Below, piece after piece: positions 7,065-15,589 of a stretch of DNA of 64,000 nucleotides (position 1 is the stretch's first letter; every line of letters begins with the position of its first letter). Location: assembly GCA_963811055.1 (NCBI GenBank), contig CAWEPQ010000019.1:372001-436000 (forward strand), in the 5' to 3' direction. The notes beneath the pieces are model-generated. The model worked only from the letters and a program-made list of their open reading frames with translations, did not search any database and had not been told where the DNA came from. The translations under genes were made by a program, and so were the position numbers. This DNA is from JACVRW01 sp963811055 (GTDB lineage: Bacteria > Actinomycetota > Thermoleophilia > Solirubrobacterales > Thermoleophilaceae).

Positions 7065-7817
7065 CTGAGCAGCCTTCACGTCATCGGCGGACCCCCGCTC
7101 GGGGACCCCGTCCTCGAGATCGCGGCGTGGCGAGCGCTGCTCATGCGCGTCGCCGCCGGTGAGCTGCCCCAGACGCTCCGCGTGGCGCGACCTGCGCCCA
7201 TGGTGGCCTTCGGCAAGCAGGACGCGGTGGCGCGCGGCTACGCCGAGGCTGTGAGCGCCGCCCGCGCGCAGGGGTTCGACGCGGTGCTGCGACTCGCGGG
7301 AGGACGCGCCGCCGTGTTCCACGGGGGCACCATCGGACTCGCCCACGCCGTGCCGGAGCCGTCGCCGCGAGCGGGGATCAGGCAGCGATTCGAGGCCACC
7401 GCGGCGCTGGTCACGCGCGCCCTGGGCGTGCTGGGCGTGGATGCCTGGGTGGGGGAGGTGCCGGGCGAGTACTGCCCCGGCACCTACAGCGTGAGCGCGC
7501 GCGGCCGGACCAAGCTCGCCGGGATCGGGCAGCGCCTGATCGCGAACGCCGCCCACGTGGGCACGGTGGTCGTGGTGAGCGACGCGGCGCGGGTGCGTCA
7601 GGTGCTTCTCCCGGTGTACGAGGCGCTCGGCCTCGAGTGGGATCCGGCCACGACCGGCGAGGTGGCGGCGGAGGCCGCCGGGGTCACGTGGGAGCAGGTG
7701 CGCGACGCGCTGCTGGCCGAGTACGCGCGCGACCACGAGCTGGTGCCGGCCGAGCTGGACGACGCGACGCTGGAGCTTGCGCACAGCCTCGCGGCCGAGC
7801 ACCGCGCGCCCGGCTAG
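7065..7817 (+). CDS. LplA/BPL-family lipoate-protein ligase-like protein (probable CTG start)
   Basis: A biotin/lipoate A/B ligase fold: PTLRVARPAPMVAFGKQD-type strand, then GFDAVLRLAGGRAAVFHGGTI (the family RxxGGxAVxH-like motif), GEYCPGTYSVSARGRTKLAGIGQR with the catalytic Lys region, and a helical C-terminus. It should attach lipoate or octanoate to a protein, or transfer an acyl group. The first ATG (7143) would lack the N-terminal strand LHVIGGPPLGDPVLEIA. The frame is open to CTG at 7065-7067, and no ATG, GTG or TTG occurs between the upstream stop (7029) and 7143. That CTG is two bases after the stop of the SufT-like gene. 250 residues from CTG, 224 from ATG. Confidence 0.75.
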   Translation: MSSLHVIGGPPLGDPVLEIAAWRALLMRVAAGELPQTLRVARPAPMVAFGKQDAVARGYAEAVSAARAQGFDAVLRLAGGRAAVFHGGTIGLAHAVPEPSPRAGIRQRFEATAALVTRALGVLGVDAWVGEVPGEYCPGTYSVSARGRTKLAGIGQRLIANAAHVGTVVVVSDAARVRQVLLPVYEALGLEWDPATTGEVAAEAAGVTWEQVRDALLAEYARDHELVPAELDDATLELAHSLAAEHRAPG

Positions 7818-9295
7818 GTCGAGCGCTCGGTCGACGCCTTCTTGCGTCCGGCGGCCGGCTTGCGCGCGCCGTTGCTCCCGGCAGCGGGGGCGCGGGTCTT
7901 CTTGCCGGAGGCCTTCAGCAGCTCCGCGAGGCAGTCCTCCAGATGGCCGCCGAACACCTCGAGGTCGCCCATCGCGTCGTAGTCGCCCAGCAGGCCGAAG
8001 TGGACCTTGCCGTTGTAGCTCATGATCGCCACCGCCATCGCGTGGTTCTCGGGGAGGAACGCGATCGGCACGATCGACTGCATCTCGCGCCCGAGGATGT
8101 AGAGCGGGAACTGAGGTCCGGGCACGTTGGTCACGATCAGGTTGAAGAGGCGCGTGGAGAAGTTGAGCCGCGAGGCCTGGGCCAGAAGGGTGGGCGGCGC
8201 GAATCCGGTCAGCCCGGCGATCACCTCGGCTCCGAGCGCCTGCTTGGACTCCTTCAGGTCCGACATGCCCGCGCGCACGAGCCGCAGCCGCTCGATCGGA
8301 TCGTCCGCGTAGACCGGCAACGGACCGCGCATGGCGGCGATCCGGTTGCCGAGCGAGCCGCGCTCGTCGTCCGAGCGGATCGAGACGGGTACGAGCGCGC
8401 GCAGCTCGAGGCCCTCCGTGCGCACCCCGCGGCCGCGCAGCCAGCGCCCGAGGGCGCCCGCCACGATCGCGAGCACCACGTCGTTGACGGTGCCGCCCAG
8501 GGCATCCTTGATCGCCTTGAAGTCGGCCAGCCGGCTCTCGACCCACCAGACCCTGCGGTGTGGTCCGATCGGCACGTTGAGCGGCACGTCGGGGGCCGGG
8601 TTCAGGCCCGCCCAGACGATTTCGCCGATGCCCTCCGCCGCCTCGCGCAGCTGCTCGACGGAGTGGCCCGGGCGGCCGAGTGCCCCGAGCGCGCGGCCCG
8701 CTACCTCGATGGGCGTGCGGATCAGTCCCTTCACTCCCTCGGCGGCCAGCTCCGCGTCCGAGGGCTCCGCCGCCGGTGTCCAGTGCTCCGCGGGCGGCGG
8801 CTCCGCCGGCACCGGGGACAGGTCGAACAGCACCGTGGCGATGTCCACGCCCGACACGCCGTCCACCAGCGCGTGGTGCGTCTTCGAGATCAGGGCGAAG
8901 CGGTTGCGCTCGAGGCCCTGGACGATCCACAGCTCCCACAACGGCTTCGAGCGGTCGAGCCGCTGCGAGAAGATCCGCCCGGTGAGCTCGCGCAGCTGCT
9001 CGTCGCTACCGGGTCGTGGCAGCGCCGTGTGACGCACGTGGTAGTGAAGGTTGAACGACGGGTCGTCCACCCAGAACGGCCTTCCGAGCTCGAGCGGCGG
9101 AAAGGCGAGCCGCTGGCGGTAGCGCGGGATCAGGCCGAGCCTCGCGTCGATGTGCGAGATGAAGTCGTCGCGCGACGGCGGCGGCCCCTCGAAGGTCACC
9201 AGGGCGCCCACGTGCATGTGCGACGACTGCTTCTCCTGGTGCAGGAAGGAGGCGTCGATGGCCGTCAGCCGGTCCCTGTGAGCCTGGTTGTCCAC
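7814..9295 (-). CDS. Wax ester synthase/diacylglycerol acyltransferase (WS/DGAT) family
   Basis: 493 residues from GTG at 9293-9295. The N-terminal RLTAIDASFLHQE is typical. The catalytic HHxxxDG motif is HHALVDG at about 140-146. A WVESRL-type segment, FNLIVTNVPGPQFPLYILG and the conserved ND region (GTVNDVVLAIVAGALGRWL) complete the bifunctional acyltransferase. It would esterify diacylglycerol or fatty alcohols with acyl-CoA to make storage lipid at the membrane. The C-terminus is a Lys/Arg/Ala-rich tail after the catalytic core. The gene is convergent with the LplA-like gene; the two stop codons share the bases CTAG at 7814-7817. Confidence 0.9.
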   Translation of the reverse strand: MDNQAHRDRLTAIDASFLHQEKQSSHMHVGALVTFEGPPPSRDDFISHIDARLGLIPRYRQRLAFPPLELGRPFWVDDPSFNLHYHVRHTALPRPGSDEQLRELTGRIFSQRLDRSKPLWELWIVQGLERNRFALISKTHHALVDGVSGVDIATVLFDLSPVPAEPPPAEHWTPAAEPSDAELAAEGVKGLIRTPIEVAGRALGALGRPGHSVEQLREAAEGIGEIVWAGLNPAPDVPLNVPIGPHRRVWWVESRLADFKAIKDALGGTVNDVVLAIVAGALGRWLRGRGVRTEGLELRALVPVSIRSDDERGSLGNRIAAMRGPLPVYADDPIERLRLVRAGMSDLKESKQALGAEVIAGLTGFAPPTLLAQASRLNFSTRLFNLIVTNVPGPQFPLYILGREMQSIVPIAFLPENHAMAVAIMSYNGKVHFGLLGDYDAMGDLEVFGGHLEDCLAELLKASGKKTRAPAAGSNGARKPAAGRKKASTERST

Positions 9296-9341
9296 GTGGC
9301 GGAGCCTACCCGGGGACCGGGGCGATCGCCACAATTGCCGC

Positions 9342-10199
9342 ATGAAGCGAATCTTGGCGGCGATGCTGCTTGCCACGTGCGTGAGCGCATGCGGGGACGA
9401 GGGCGACTCGTCGGCGTCGCCCGCGCGCGAGCGCCCGCGCGTGGACCGTTTCGACTCCGCGGCCGCCCACCGCCTGCTGCGCGAGCAGGTCGAGCTGGGA
9501 CCGCGGCCGGCCGGCTCACGCGCGTCGCGCCGCCTGGGCGCCCGTCTCAAGCGGCTCCTCCCGGGCGGGCGCTATCAGCCGGTGCCCGGAGGGCTGCGCA
9601 ACATCGTCGGGCGTGTGCCGGGCCGGGGTGCCGGCTACGTGGTGGTCGGGGCGCATTACGACACCAAGGACCTCCCGGGCTTCGTGGGAGCCAACGACGG
9701 CGCGTCGGGCACGGCGGTGGCCGTTCAGCTGGCCGGCACGATCGCCCCGCGCAGTCTCCGGCGCACGATCGTGTTCGTCTTGTTCGACGGCGAGGAGAGC
9801 CCGCGCGGCTCGCCCGACTCGCAGTTCGCCCGCGACGGGCTGAGGGGCAGCAAGGTGGCGGCTCGGCGCTTCAACGACGCCCGCGCCATGGTGCTCCTGG
9901 ACTTCGTGGGCAACCCCCGCCTGCGCATCCCGCGCGAGGGCTCGTCGGATCCCGACCTCTGGGGGCGTCTGCGCGTCGCGGCGCGACAGGTGGGGGCCGG
10001 GAGCGCGTTTCCCCCGGGCACCGGGGCGACGCTTCTGGACGACCACCGGCCCTTCCTCGAGGAGGGCGTACCGTCGATCGACCTCATCGACTGGGGCTTC
10101 GACTGCTTCCACCGCCGCTGCGACGACCTCTCGGCCGTCTCCGAGCGCAGCCTCGACCAGACGGGGGAGACCGTGCTCCGGCTCCTCGCTAGCCTCTAA
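9342..10199 (+). CDS. M28-family zinc aminopeptidase, lipoprotein
   Basis: 285 residues. The signal peptide ends in a lipobox, VSAC with Cys17, so the enzyme should be exported and lipid-anchored. The M28 metal site is visible: GAHYDTKD (His105, Asp107), NDGASG (Asp119), FDGEES (Glu151/152), LLDFVGNP (Asp187) and the late His in DCFHRRCDD (His257). The family removes N-terminal residues or, as glutaminyl cyclase relatives, cyclises N-terminal Gln. It is divergent from the WS/DGAT gene and ends seven bases before ispH, but ispH appears to have its own -10 element. Confidence 0.85.
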   Translation: MKRILAAMLLATCVSACGDEGDSSASPARERPRVDRFDSAAAHRLLREQVELGPRPAGSRASRRLGARLKRLLPGGRYQPVPGGLRNIVGRVPGRGAGYVVVGAHYDTKDLPGFVGANDGASGTAVAVQLAGTIAPRSLRRTIVFVLFDGEESPRGSPDSQFARDGLRGSKVAARRFNDARAMVLLDFVGNPRLRIPREGSSDPDLWGRLRVAARQVGAGSAFPPGTGATLLDDHRPFLEEGVPSIDLIDWGFDCFHRRCDDLSAVSERSLDQTGETVLRLLASL

Positions 10200-10205
10200 T
10201 CCGGT

Positions 10206-11168
10206 ATGTCTCTCCCCACTCCAGAGAAGCTCCTGCTCGCGGCGCCGCGTGGCTATTGCGCCGGCGTGGATCGCGCTGTGCAGGCGGTCGAGCGCGCGCT
10301 CGAGCTCTACGGCCCGCCCGTCTACGTGCGCAAGGAGATCGTCCACAACAAGCACGTGGTGGAGCAGCTTCGCGCCCGTGGCGCGGTGTTCGTGGAGGAG
10401 GAGACCGACGTGCCGGAGGGCGAGACCGTCGTGTTCTCGGCCCACGGCGTGGCGCCGAGCGTGCACGCCAACTCCAAGGCGCGCAGCCTCAGGACGGTCG
10501 ACGCCACCTGCCCGCTCGTGACCAAGGTCCACGTGGAGGCCAAGAAGTTCGCCGCCGAGGGCTACACGATCGTGCTCGTGGGCCACCAGGGCCACGAGGA
10601 GGTGGAGGGCACGATGGGCGAGGCACCCGACCACTTCATCCTGATCGAGACTGAGGAGGACGTGGACAACCTCGAGGTCGAGGACCCCGAGCGGCTGGCG
10701 TACCTCACCCAGACCACCCTCTCCGTCGACGAGACCGACCGCATCATCCGGCGGCTGCGCGAGCGCTTCCCGGCCATCACCGGTCCCAAGAGCGATGACA
10801 TCTGTTACGCGACCACCAACCGCCAGCTGGCCGTCCGCCAGATGGCCCGCGAATGCGACCTGGTGCTCGTGATCGGCTCACGCAACTCGTCGAACTCGAA
10901 CCGGCTCGTGGAGGTCGCGCGGGATCACGGCGCGGACGCCCACCTGGTAGACAACGAGCACGAGGTGCGCGACGAATGGCTCGAGGGCAAGCGCGTGGTG
11001 GGCATCAGCTCGGGCGCGAGCGCGCCCGAGGAGCTCGTTCAGCGCCTGGTGGCGTTCTTCCGCGAGCGCGGGACCAGCGACGTGTCTGAGTTCCAGGTGG
11101 TCAAGGAAGACGTGCGCTTCATGCTTCCCCGGGAGATCCGGACGGCGCTGGCGGCGCAGCAGGCGTGA
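10206..11168 (+). CDS. ispH: 4-hydroxy-3-methylbut-2-enyl diphosphate reductase
   Basis: 320 residues. It catalyses the last step of the MEP pathway, converting HMBPP to IPP and DMAPP with a [4Fe-4S] cluster. The three cluster cysteines are visible at Cys18 (RGYCAGVDRA), Cys102 (DATCPLVTKVH) and Cys200 (DDICYATTNRQ). Substrate-binding His residues lie at about 50 (HNKH), 80 (SAHG) and 130 (GHQGHEEVEGTMGE). TAGCCT at 10190-10195 lies ten bases before the ATG and fits a leaderless promoter within the end of the previous gene. The 3' end overlaps the convergent thioredoxin-like gene by about 50 bases. Confidence 0.95.
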   Translation: MSLPTPEKLLLAAPRGYCAGVDRAVQAVERALELYGPPVYVRKEIVHNKHVVEQLRARGAVFVEEETDVPEGETVVFSAHGVAPSVHANSKARSLRTVDATCPLVTKVHVEAKKFAAEGYTIVLVGHQGHEEVEGTMGEAPDHFILIETEEDVDNLEVEDPERLAYLTQTTLSVDETDRIIRRLRERFPAITGPKSDDICYATTNRQLAVRQMARECDLVLVIGSRNSSNSNRLVEVARDHGADAHLVDNEHEVRDEWLEGKRVVGISSGASAPEELVQRLVAFFRERGTSDVSEFQVVKEDVRFMLPREIRTALAAQQA

Positions 11169-11979
11169 ACTGCACGCCGTGCAGCCGCAGACCCGGTGAC
11201 TCGGCGGTCACCGTGCCGTCCGTCTCGTAGAGCCCCGGCTCCATCTCCCCGCCGGACAGCACCGCGAACGCGCCGCCCGCGCTGAAGGTGAAGCTTGCGG
11301 CGGCGCCGGCGTCGGCGGCCTCGAGCCAGTCTTGGCCCTCGTTCCAGTCGCGCACTAGCTCGAGCCGCTCCCGGTCGGCGGGCAGCGCTATGTCGGCCGT
11401 CTGCGGCTGCATCAACACCCCAGGAACGTCCTCCGGGCGAAGCGGATCGAGCGGCGCGGGCGGCTCCAGATCGGGGTCGATCTCGCCCAGGCACTCCTGG
11501 ATGGCCAGCTCGGTGGCGGGGTACTCACCCTCCCCGTAGTGGACGAAGCGCAGGAGGCTCCGGCGATCGAACAGGTAACGGCCAGGCCAGCCGCGGTTGC
11601 CGTACAGGCGCCAGGCGGCGAGGCCGGGGTCGAGCAGCACCGGGTACGGCAGCTCGAGCCGCTCCACGGCGCGCTCCACGGTCTCCCTGTCGCGCCCGAA
11701 CGAATACCCAGGGGAGTGCACGCCGACCACCTGGAGGCCCGCCTCGGCGTAGCGCTCGTGCCAGGCGTGCAGGTACGGCAGTGTGCGCAGGGAGTGGACC
11801 CGCGCGAAGTCCCAGAACTCGACCAGCACGGCGTGCTGCCCGATGAGGCGGTCCATCCTCAGGAACGGGACCCCGAGCCAGTCCAGGCCGGACGGGAACT
11901 CGGGAGCTGCGATCTCGGCTTCGGGGGGCGGGCGCACGCCGCCAAGGATGCCGAACCGCAACCGTCGCCGCGTACGCAT
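11119..11979 (-). CDS. Thioredoxin-fold (DipZ/TlpA C-terminal-like) protein lacking the CxxC active site
   Basis: 286 residues from ATG at 11977-11979; ATG at 12033 would add 18 unconserved residues. TATAAC, read on the minus strand at 12003-11998, sits about 18 bases before the chosen start. The sequence follows the AhpC/TSA-thioredoxin fold of DipZ-type proteins: VLVEFWDF, then SLRTLPYLHAWHERYAEAGLQVVGVHSPGYSFGRD, then PYPVLLDPGLAAWRLYGNRGWPGRYLFDR. Where relatives have C-x-x-C after WDF, here Arg60 and Ser63 stand (ARVHSLRT). It therefore cannot act as a dithiol oxidoreductase. A C-terminal beta domain (SFTFSAGGAFAVLSGG) is retained as in DipZ relatives. Its role is unknown, perhaps ligand binding. 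Confidence 0.7.
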   Translation of the reverse strand: MRTRRRLRFGILGGVRPPPEAEIAAPEFPSGLDWLGVPFLRMDRLIGQHAVLVEFWDFARVHSLRTLPYLHAWHERYAEAGLQVVGVHSPGYSFGRDRETVERAVERLELPYPVLLDPGLAAWRLYGNRGWPGRYLFDRRSLLRFVHYGEGEYPATELAIQECLGEIDPDLEPPAPLDPLRPEDVPGVLMQPQTADIALPADRERLELVRDWNEGQDWLEAADAGAAASFTFSAGGAFAVLSGGEMEPGLYETDGTVTAESPGLRLHGVQFTPAAPPAPSGSPGEA

Positions 11980-12091
11980 CGATTTGGCTGCGGGCGTGTT
12001 ATAGGCTCCGACCGTCCCGCCGTGCTCTCGCATGCCGAGAATCGGACGGGCGTTTCAGTTTCACACCCGTTTCATTCGAGGAGGAGAAGGA

Positions 12092-12904
12092 ATGCGAAAG
12101 CTTTCCATCGCAGCAACGACTGCGATAGCACTGTTTGCGCTCGTCGGAGTGGCGCTGGCAGCGAACGTCTACACAGTGGACGGCAGCACCAAGCCGGGCG
12201 GCGCAGGCTCGAAGAAGAGCCCGAAGGCGATTCAGCTCAAGTTCGACTTCCAGGTCGAGAGCGACGATCCTTCAGTGCGCGGTACGCCCATCGAGCAGTA
12301 CGCGATCGGCTCCGAGGGCCTCGTCACGTACCCGGAGCTGTTCAAGACCTGCACGTTCTCGCAGGCCAACCGGGACGGCAGCGCCTCGCCGAAGTGCAAG
12401 AAGGCCAAGGTAGGCAGCGGACTGGTGCAGAACGTCGTGGGCCCGGCTGCATCGCAGACGGTGAAGATCTTCTGCAACCTGAAGCTCGTGCTCTACAACA
12501 TCAGTGGAGTGGGCAAGAACGGCGGAATGGCCATTCGTCTGGACGGCGATCCCAAGGAGCCGCCGCTCCAGAACCCGAACGACAAGACCATCAACTGCCC
12601 GACCCCGATCCACGGCGCGATCAAGGCGAAGTTCGTGCCCACCAAGATCGGCGGACTGCCGGCGGACGATCTGCGCTTCACGGTGCCGAGCGAGCTGCTG
12701 CACCCGTCGGGTCTCGACACGACCGTGCGCAACACGGTGTCGACGATCGTGAAGAAGACGGCCAAGAAGAAGATCGGCGGCAAGAAGAAGACCGTCGGCT
12801 TCTACTCGAAGATCGGATGCAAGGGTGGGAAGCGCACCATCCAGGCCACGTTCATCGACGAGCAGGGCGAGACGTTCAAGGCCACGAAGAACAAGAAGTG
12901 CTAG
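12092..12904 (+). CDS. Secreted protein of unknown function
   Basis: 270 residues with a clear Sec signal peptide (ATTAIALFALVGVALAAN, cleavage near residue 23) and a strong purine-rich ribosome site upstream of the ATG. The mature part is basic and rich in Lys, Gly and beta-type segments, with about seven Cys (FKTCTF, SPKCKK, IFCNL, NCPTP, SKIGCKGG, terminal KKC), so several disulfides are likely. The C-terminal third is Lys-rich (VKKTAKKKIGGKKK). I do not recognise a named domain; the layout suggests an extracellular or envelope protein. It is followed by a strong terminator at 12937. Confidence 0.65.
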   Translation: MRKLSIAATTAIALFALVGVALAANVYTVDGSTKPGGAGSKKSPKAIQLKFDFQVESDDPSVRGTPIEQYAIGSEGLVTYPELFKTCTFSQANRDGSASPKCKKAKVGSGLVQNVVGPAASQTVKIFCNLKLVLYNISGVGKNGGMAIRLDGDPKEPPLQNPNDKTINCPTPIHGAIKAKFVPTKIGGLPADDLRFTVPSELLHPSGLDTTVRNTVSTIVKKTAKKKIGGKKKTVGFYSKIGCKGGKRTIQATFIDEQGETFKATKNKKC

Positions 12905-12936
12905 AGGCCTAGCGCCCGAGACTCATGTCTCCGGAC

Positions 12937-12962
12937 GGGGCGGCCTTCGGGCCGCCCCGTTT
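12937..12962. terminator. Strong GC-rich terminator hairpin between convergent genes
   Basis: Nine-base arms GGGGCGGCC (12937-12945) and GGCCGCCCC (12950-12958) enclose TTCG, followed by GTTTGCGTTT. It lies between the secreted-protein gene and the convergent membrane-protein gene, so it can serve both directions, though the T-run is only on the plus side. Confidence 0.75.
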
Positions 12963-12967
12963 GCGTT

Positions 12968-13702
12968 TCATGGGCCGCCGAGGAGCGGCGGGTTCTCGGT
13001 GGACACCGCGCTGAGCAGCAGCGGCGACATCCAGATCTCGACCGCGGCGGCCGCCAGCAGGACCGGCACCGCGACGGCCACGGTCACCGCGGTGGCCGCC
13101 AGGAGGTCCTGCCAGTCGCCGCGGCGGCTCGCGACGATCCAGGCGGCCAGCGGTAGGAACAGCGACACCAGCTCGGGCACCGCGTGGGGGAGCAGGGTCA
13201 GCAGGAGCAGCCCCGGGCTGATGCCGAATTGGTCGGCGATCGTGGCTGCGCCGGACCCGATCAGGTACCCCTGTGTGCAGAGCGAGAACGCGGTGGCGCA
13301 GAGAACGAAGGCGATCGCGAAGGGCCCGGCCTTCTCGTGCACCCAGCGGTCGATGCCGCTCCGGTGCGACGCCGACAGCGGCAGGGCGCTCCCCGCGATG
13401 AAGCCCGCCACGCACGCCATCGCGTGGAGCGCGAGCACGAGCGAGTTGCGGTAGAGCACGTGCAGGTAGTCGCTGAAGTCGGCGTCGCTGTTCACGCCGG
13501 GGATCACGTAGCGCGAGCTGTCCGGGGTCGTGAGGGTGGCCACCACGTACACCGCCAGCAGGAGGAGCGCCGCGATCAGCAGGCTGAGCCCCAGCCAGGG
13601 CCTCAGCACCGCCCAGGGCCGCTTGTTCCAGCGGGCGAGCGCCACGCGGGTGTCGTGCATGCCCTGGACGAGCACGAGGTCGTTGACGCTCACGGAGTGC
13701 AC
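12968..13702 (-). CDS. SpoIIM-like (DUF95-type) integral membrane protein
   Basis: 244 residues with about five membrane segments: LLIAALLLLAVYVVATL, ALHAMACVAGFIAGSALPL, AIAFVLCATAFSLCTQGYL, the LLLTLLPHAVPELVSLFLPLAAW region, and AVTVAVAVPVLLAAAAVEIW. The late H-A-V-P-E-L-V-S-L-F motif is shared with stage II sporulation protein M-type proteins found in many non-sporulating actinobacteria. Its biochemical role is unknown; the fold suggests a transport or membrane-organising role. It has no partner gene nearby and is divergent from the CocE-like hydrolase. Confidence 0.6.
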   Translation of the reverse strand: MHSVSVNDLVLVQGMHDTRVALARWNKRPWAVLRPWLGLSLLIAALLLLAVYVVATLTTPDSSRYVIPGVNSDADFSDYLHVLYRNSLVLALHAMACVAGFIAGSALPLSASHRSGIDRWVHEKAGPFAIAFVLCATAFSLCTQGYLIGSGAATIADQFGISPGLLLLTLLPHAVPELVSLFLPLAAWIVASRRGDWQDLLAATAVTVAVAVPVLLAAAAVEIWMSPLLLSAVSTENPPLLGGP

Positions 13703-13759
13703 ATCGGCACCTGGCGAGGGTACGTTGAGCCGCGTGTGGGTCGGTTATGCTCGCGCCCG

Positions 13760-15574
13760 ATGGGGAGGAGAGTGCACGTCCGGCTGCTGGGCGCGGCATG
13801 TGCCGTGGCCGCCGTGCTGGCGCTTCCGAGCGCCGCCTGGGCCGGCCCGGCCGCGGTCAAGCCGTTCGGGAAGCTCACGTGCACGCCCACGGAGGGCGTG
13901 CGCTTCTGCGAAGGATCGATCGCGAACCGCGTGCCCACCTGGGACGGCGTGCCGATCGACGCGAACGTGACGCTGCCGGCCACGCGCTCGAAGAGCCTCC
14001 CGCTGGTCATCCAGCTCCACGGCTGGGCCGGCAGCAAGTCGGGGCTCGGCTCGTCGAAGGAGTGGGCCGAGGACGGCTACGCGGTGCTCAACTACTCGGC
14101 CCGCGGGTTCGGCAACTCCTGCGGCTCGCTGGCCTCTCGCACCGCCGACCCGGATGGGTGCGCCCGAGGCTGGGTGCACCTCTCGGACTCGCGCTACGAG
14201 GCGCGCGACTCGCAGTACCTGGCCGGCCTGCTCGCCGACCAGGGCATCGTGGCGCCGCGCAAGATCGGCGTGACGGGCGGCTCGTACGGCGGCGGCCAAT
14301 CGCTGATCCTCGCCACGCTGCGAGACCGCGTGCGCCGCCAGAACGGCAGCTACGTGCCGTGGCGCAGCCCGGGCGGGAAGCGGATGGAGATCGCCGCCGC
14401 CGCGCCGACGATCCCGTGGTCGGACCTGGTGCACTCGCTCACGCCCAACGGCGGCACGCTGGACACCGAGGTCACGAGCCCGGCCGACGACCTCGCGCCG
14501 CTCGGGATCATGAAGCTGAGCTACCAGAACATCCTCTACGGCTCCGGGATGGCCACCGGGTTCTACTCGCCCAAGGGCGTCGATCCGAGCGCGGACCTCA
14601 CGGGATGGTTCGAGCTCGAGTCCGCCGGCGAGCCCTACGCCGGCAATCCGGCCGTTCGGGCGCTATCGCGGGAGATCGCCCACAACCACTCGGCGTACTA
14701 CCTCAAGATGAGCGTCCGGCCCTCGCCCACCCTGATCTCGAACGGCTTCACGGACGACCTGTTCCCGGTCGACGAGGCGGTGCGCTACGCGAACAAGGTG
14801 CTCTCGAAGTACCCGCGCGCGCCGATCTCGCAGCTGCACTTCGACTACGGCCATCCGCGCGGCCAGGGCAAGGAGGCCGACGCGGCCCGGCTCTCGACCC
14901 GCATCCACCAGTGGTTCGACCACTACGTGAAGGGCAAGCGCGTGCGGGTCCTGCGCGGCGTCGAGGCTCTCACGCAGACCTGCCCCCGCACCGCTCCTTC
15001 CGGCGGGCCCTACCGGGCCAGGACCTGGGACGCGCTCAGCCGCGGGGAGGTGCGGTTCCGCGCCTCCGGCAAGCGCACGGTCCTGTCCACCTCCGGCAGC
15101 CAGGCTGTGTCGCGCGCGATCGACCCGATCACCGGCCAGGGCGCCTGCGCGGCCACGCCCGCGGCGGACGAGCCCGGCACGGCCTCGTACCGGCTGCCCG
15201 CCGCGACAGGCAAGGGCTACACGCTGCTCGGCTCCCCTGTGATCAGCGCCCGCTTCGCGGTCACCGGCCGCGAGCCGGCGCTCGCAGCGCGGCTATGGGA
15301 CGTGGCGCCGGGCGGCGCCACCCAGACGCTGGTGGCACGCGCGCTCTACCGCCCGCGCCCCGGCAAGCGGCAGGTCTTCCAGCTGCACCCCAACGGCTGG
15401 CGCTTCGCCGCCGGCCACGTGCCGAAGCTCGAGCTGGTGGGCCGCGACTCGCCCTACGGCCGCCCCTCGAACTTCGACTGGTCGATCGCGGTGTCCGACC
15501 TGAAGCTGCGCCTACCGGTGCACGAGAAGGCCGGCGGCGCCGTGAAGTCGCCGAAGCGCCCGTTCAGGCGCTAG
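13760..15574 (+). CDS. Secreted CocE/X-Pro dipeptidyl-peptidase-like (S15) alpha/beta hydrolase
   Basis: 604 residues with a Sec signal peptide (CAVAAVLALPSAAWAGP). The N-terminal catalytic half has LPLVIQLHGWAGSKSG, YSARGFGNSCGS and a nucleophile elbow GVTGGSYGGGQS. Asp and His candidates lie in NGFTDDLFPVDEA and FDYGHPRGQG. The C-terminal 180 residues (from about 430) form a beta-rich jelly-roll-like domain, as in CocE and X-Pro peptidases. It probably cleaves ester or amide bonds of an extracellular substrate; specificity is not readable. TATGCT at 13746-13751, eight bases before the ATG, suggests a leaderless transcript. Confidence 0.8.
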   Translation: MGRRVHVRLLGAACAVAAVLALPSAAWAGPAAVKPFGKLTCTPTEGVRFCEGSIANRVPTWDGVPIDANVTLPATRSKSLPLVIQLHGWAGSKSGLGSSKEWAEDGYAVLNYSARGFGNSCGSLASRTADPDGCARGWVHLSDSRYEARDSQYLAGLLADQGIVAPRKIGVTGGSYGGGQSLILATLRDRVRRQNGSYVPWRSPGGKRMEIAAAAPTIPWSDLVHSLTPNGGTLDTEVTSPADDLAPLGIMKLSYQNILYGSGMATGFYSPKGVDPSADLTGWFELESAGEPYAGNPAVRALSREIAHNHSAYYLKMSVRPSPTLISNGFTDDLFPVDEAVRYANKVLSKYPRAPISQLHFDYGHPRGQGKEADAARLSTRIHQWFDHYVKGKRVRVLRGVEALTQTCPRTAPSGGPYRARTWDALSRGEVRFRASGKRTVLSTSGSQAVSRAIDPITGQGACAATPAADEPGTASYRLPAATGKGYTLLGSPVISARFAVTGREPALAARLWDVAPGGATQTLVARALYRPRPGKRQVFQLHPNGWRFAAGHVPKLELVGRDSPYGRPSNFDWSIAVSDLKLRLPVHEKAGGAVKSPKRPFRR

Positions 15575-15589
15575 AGCGCCAGCGGCGCT

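Noticed and set aside
7814..7817. Shared CTAG stops of convergent genes (also 52672-52675) as a regulatory feature
   Set aside because: Both stops naturally overlap in CTAG; this is compact gene packing rather than a signal.
7002..8939. Long minus-strand frame antisense and out of frame to LplA-like and WS/DGAT genes
   Set aside because: Arg/Gly/His-rich composition typical of shadow frames in G+C-rich DNA; the WS/DGAT frame in the same place has all catalytic motifs.
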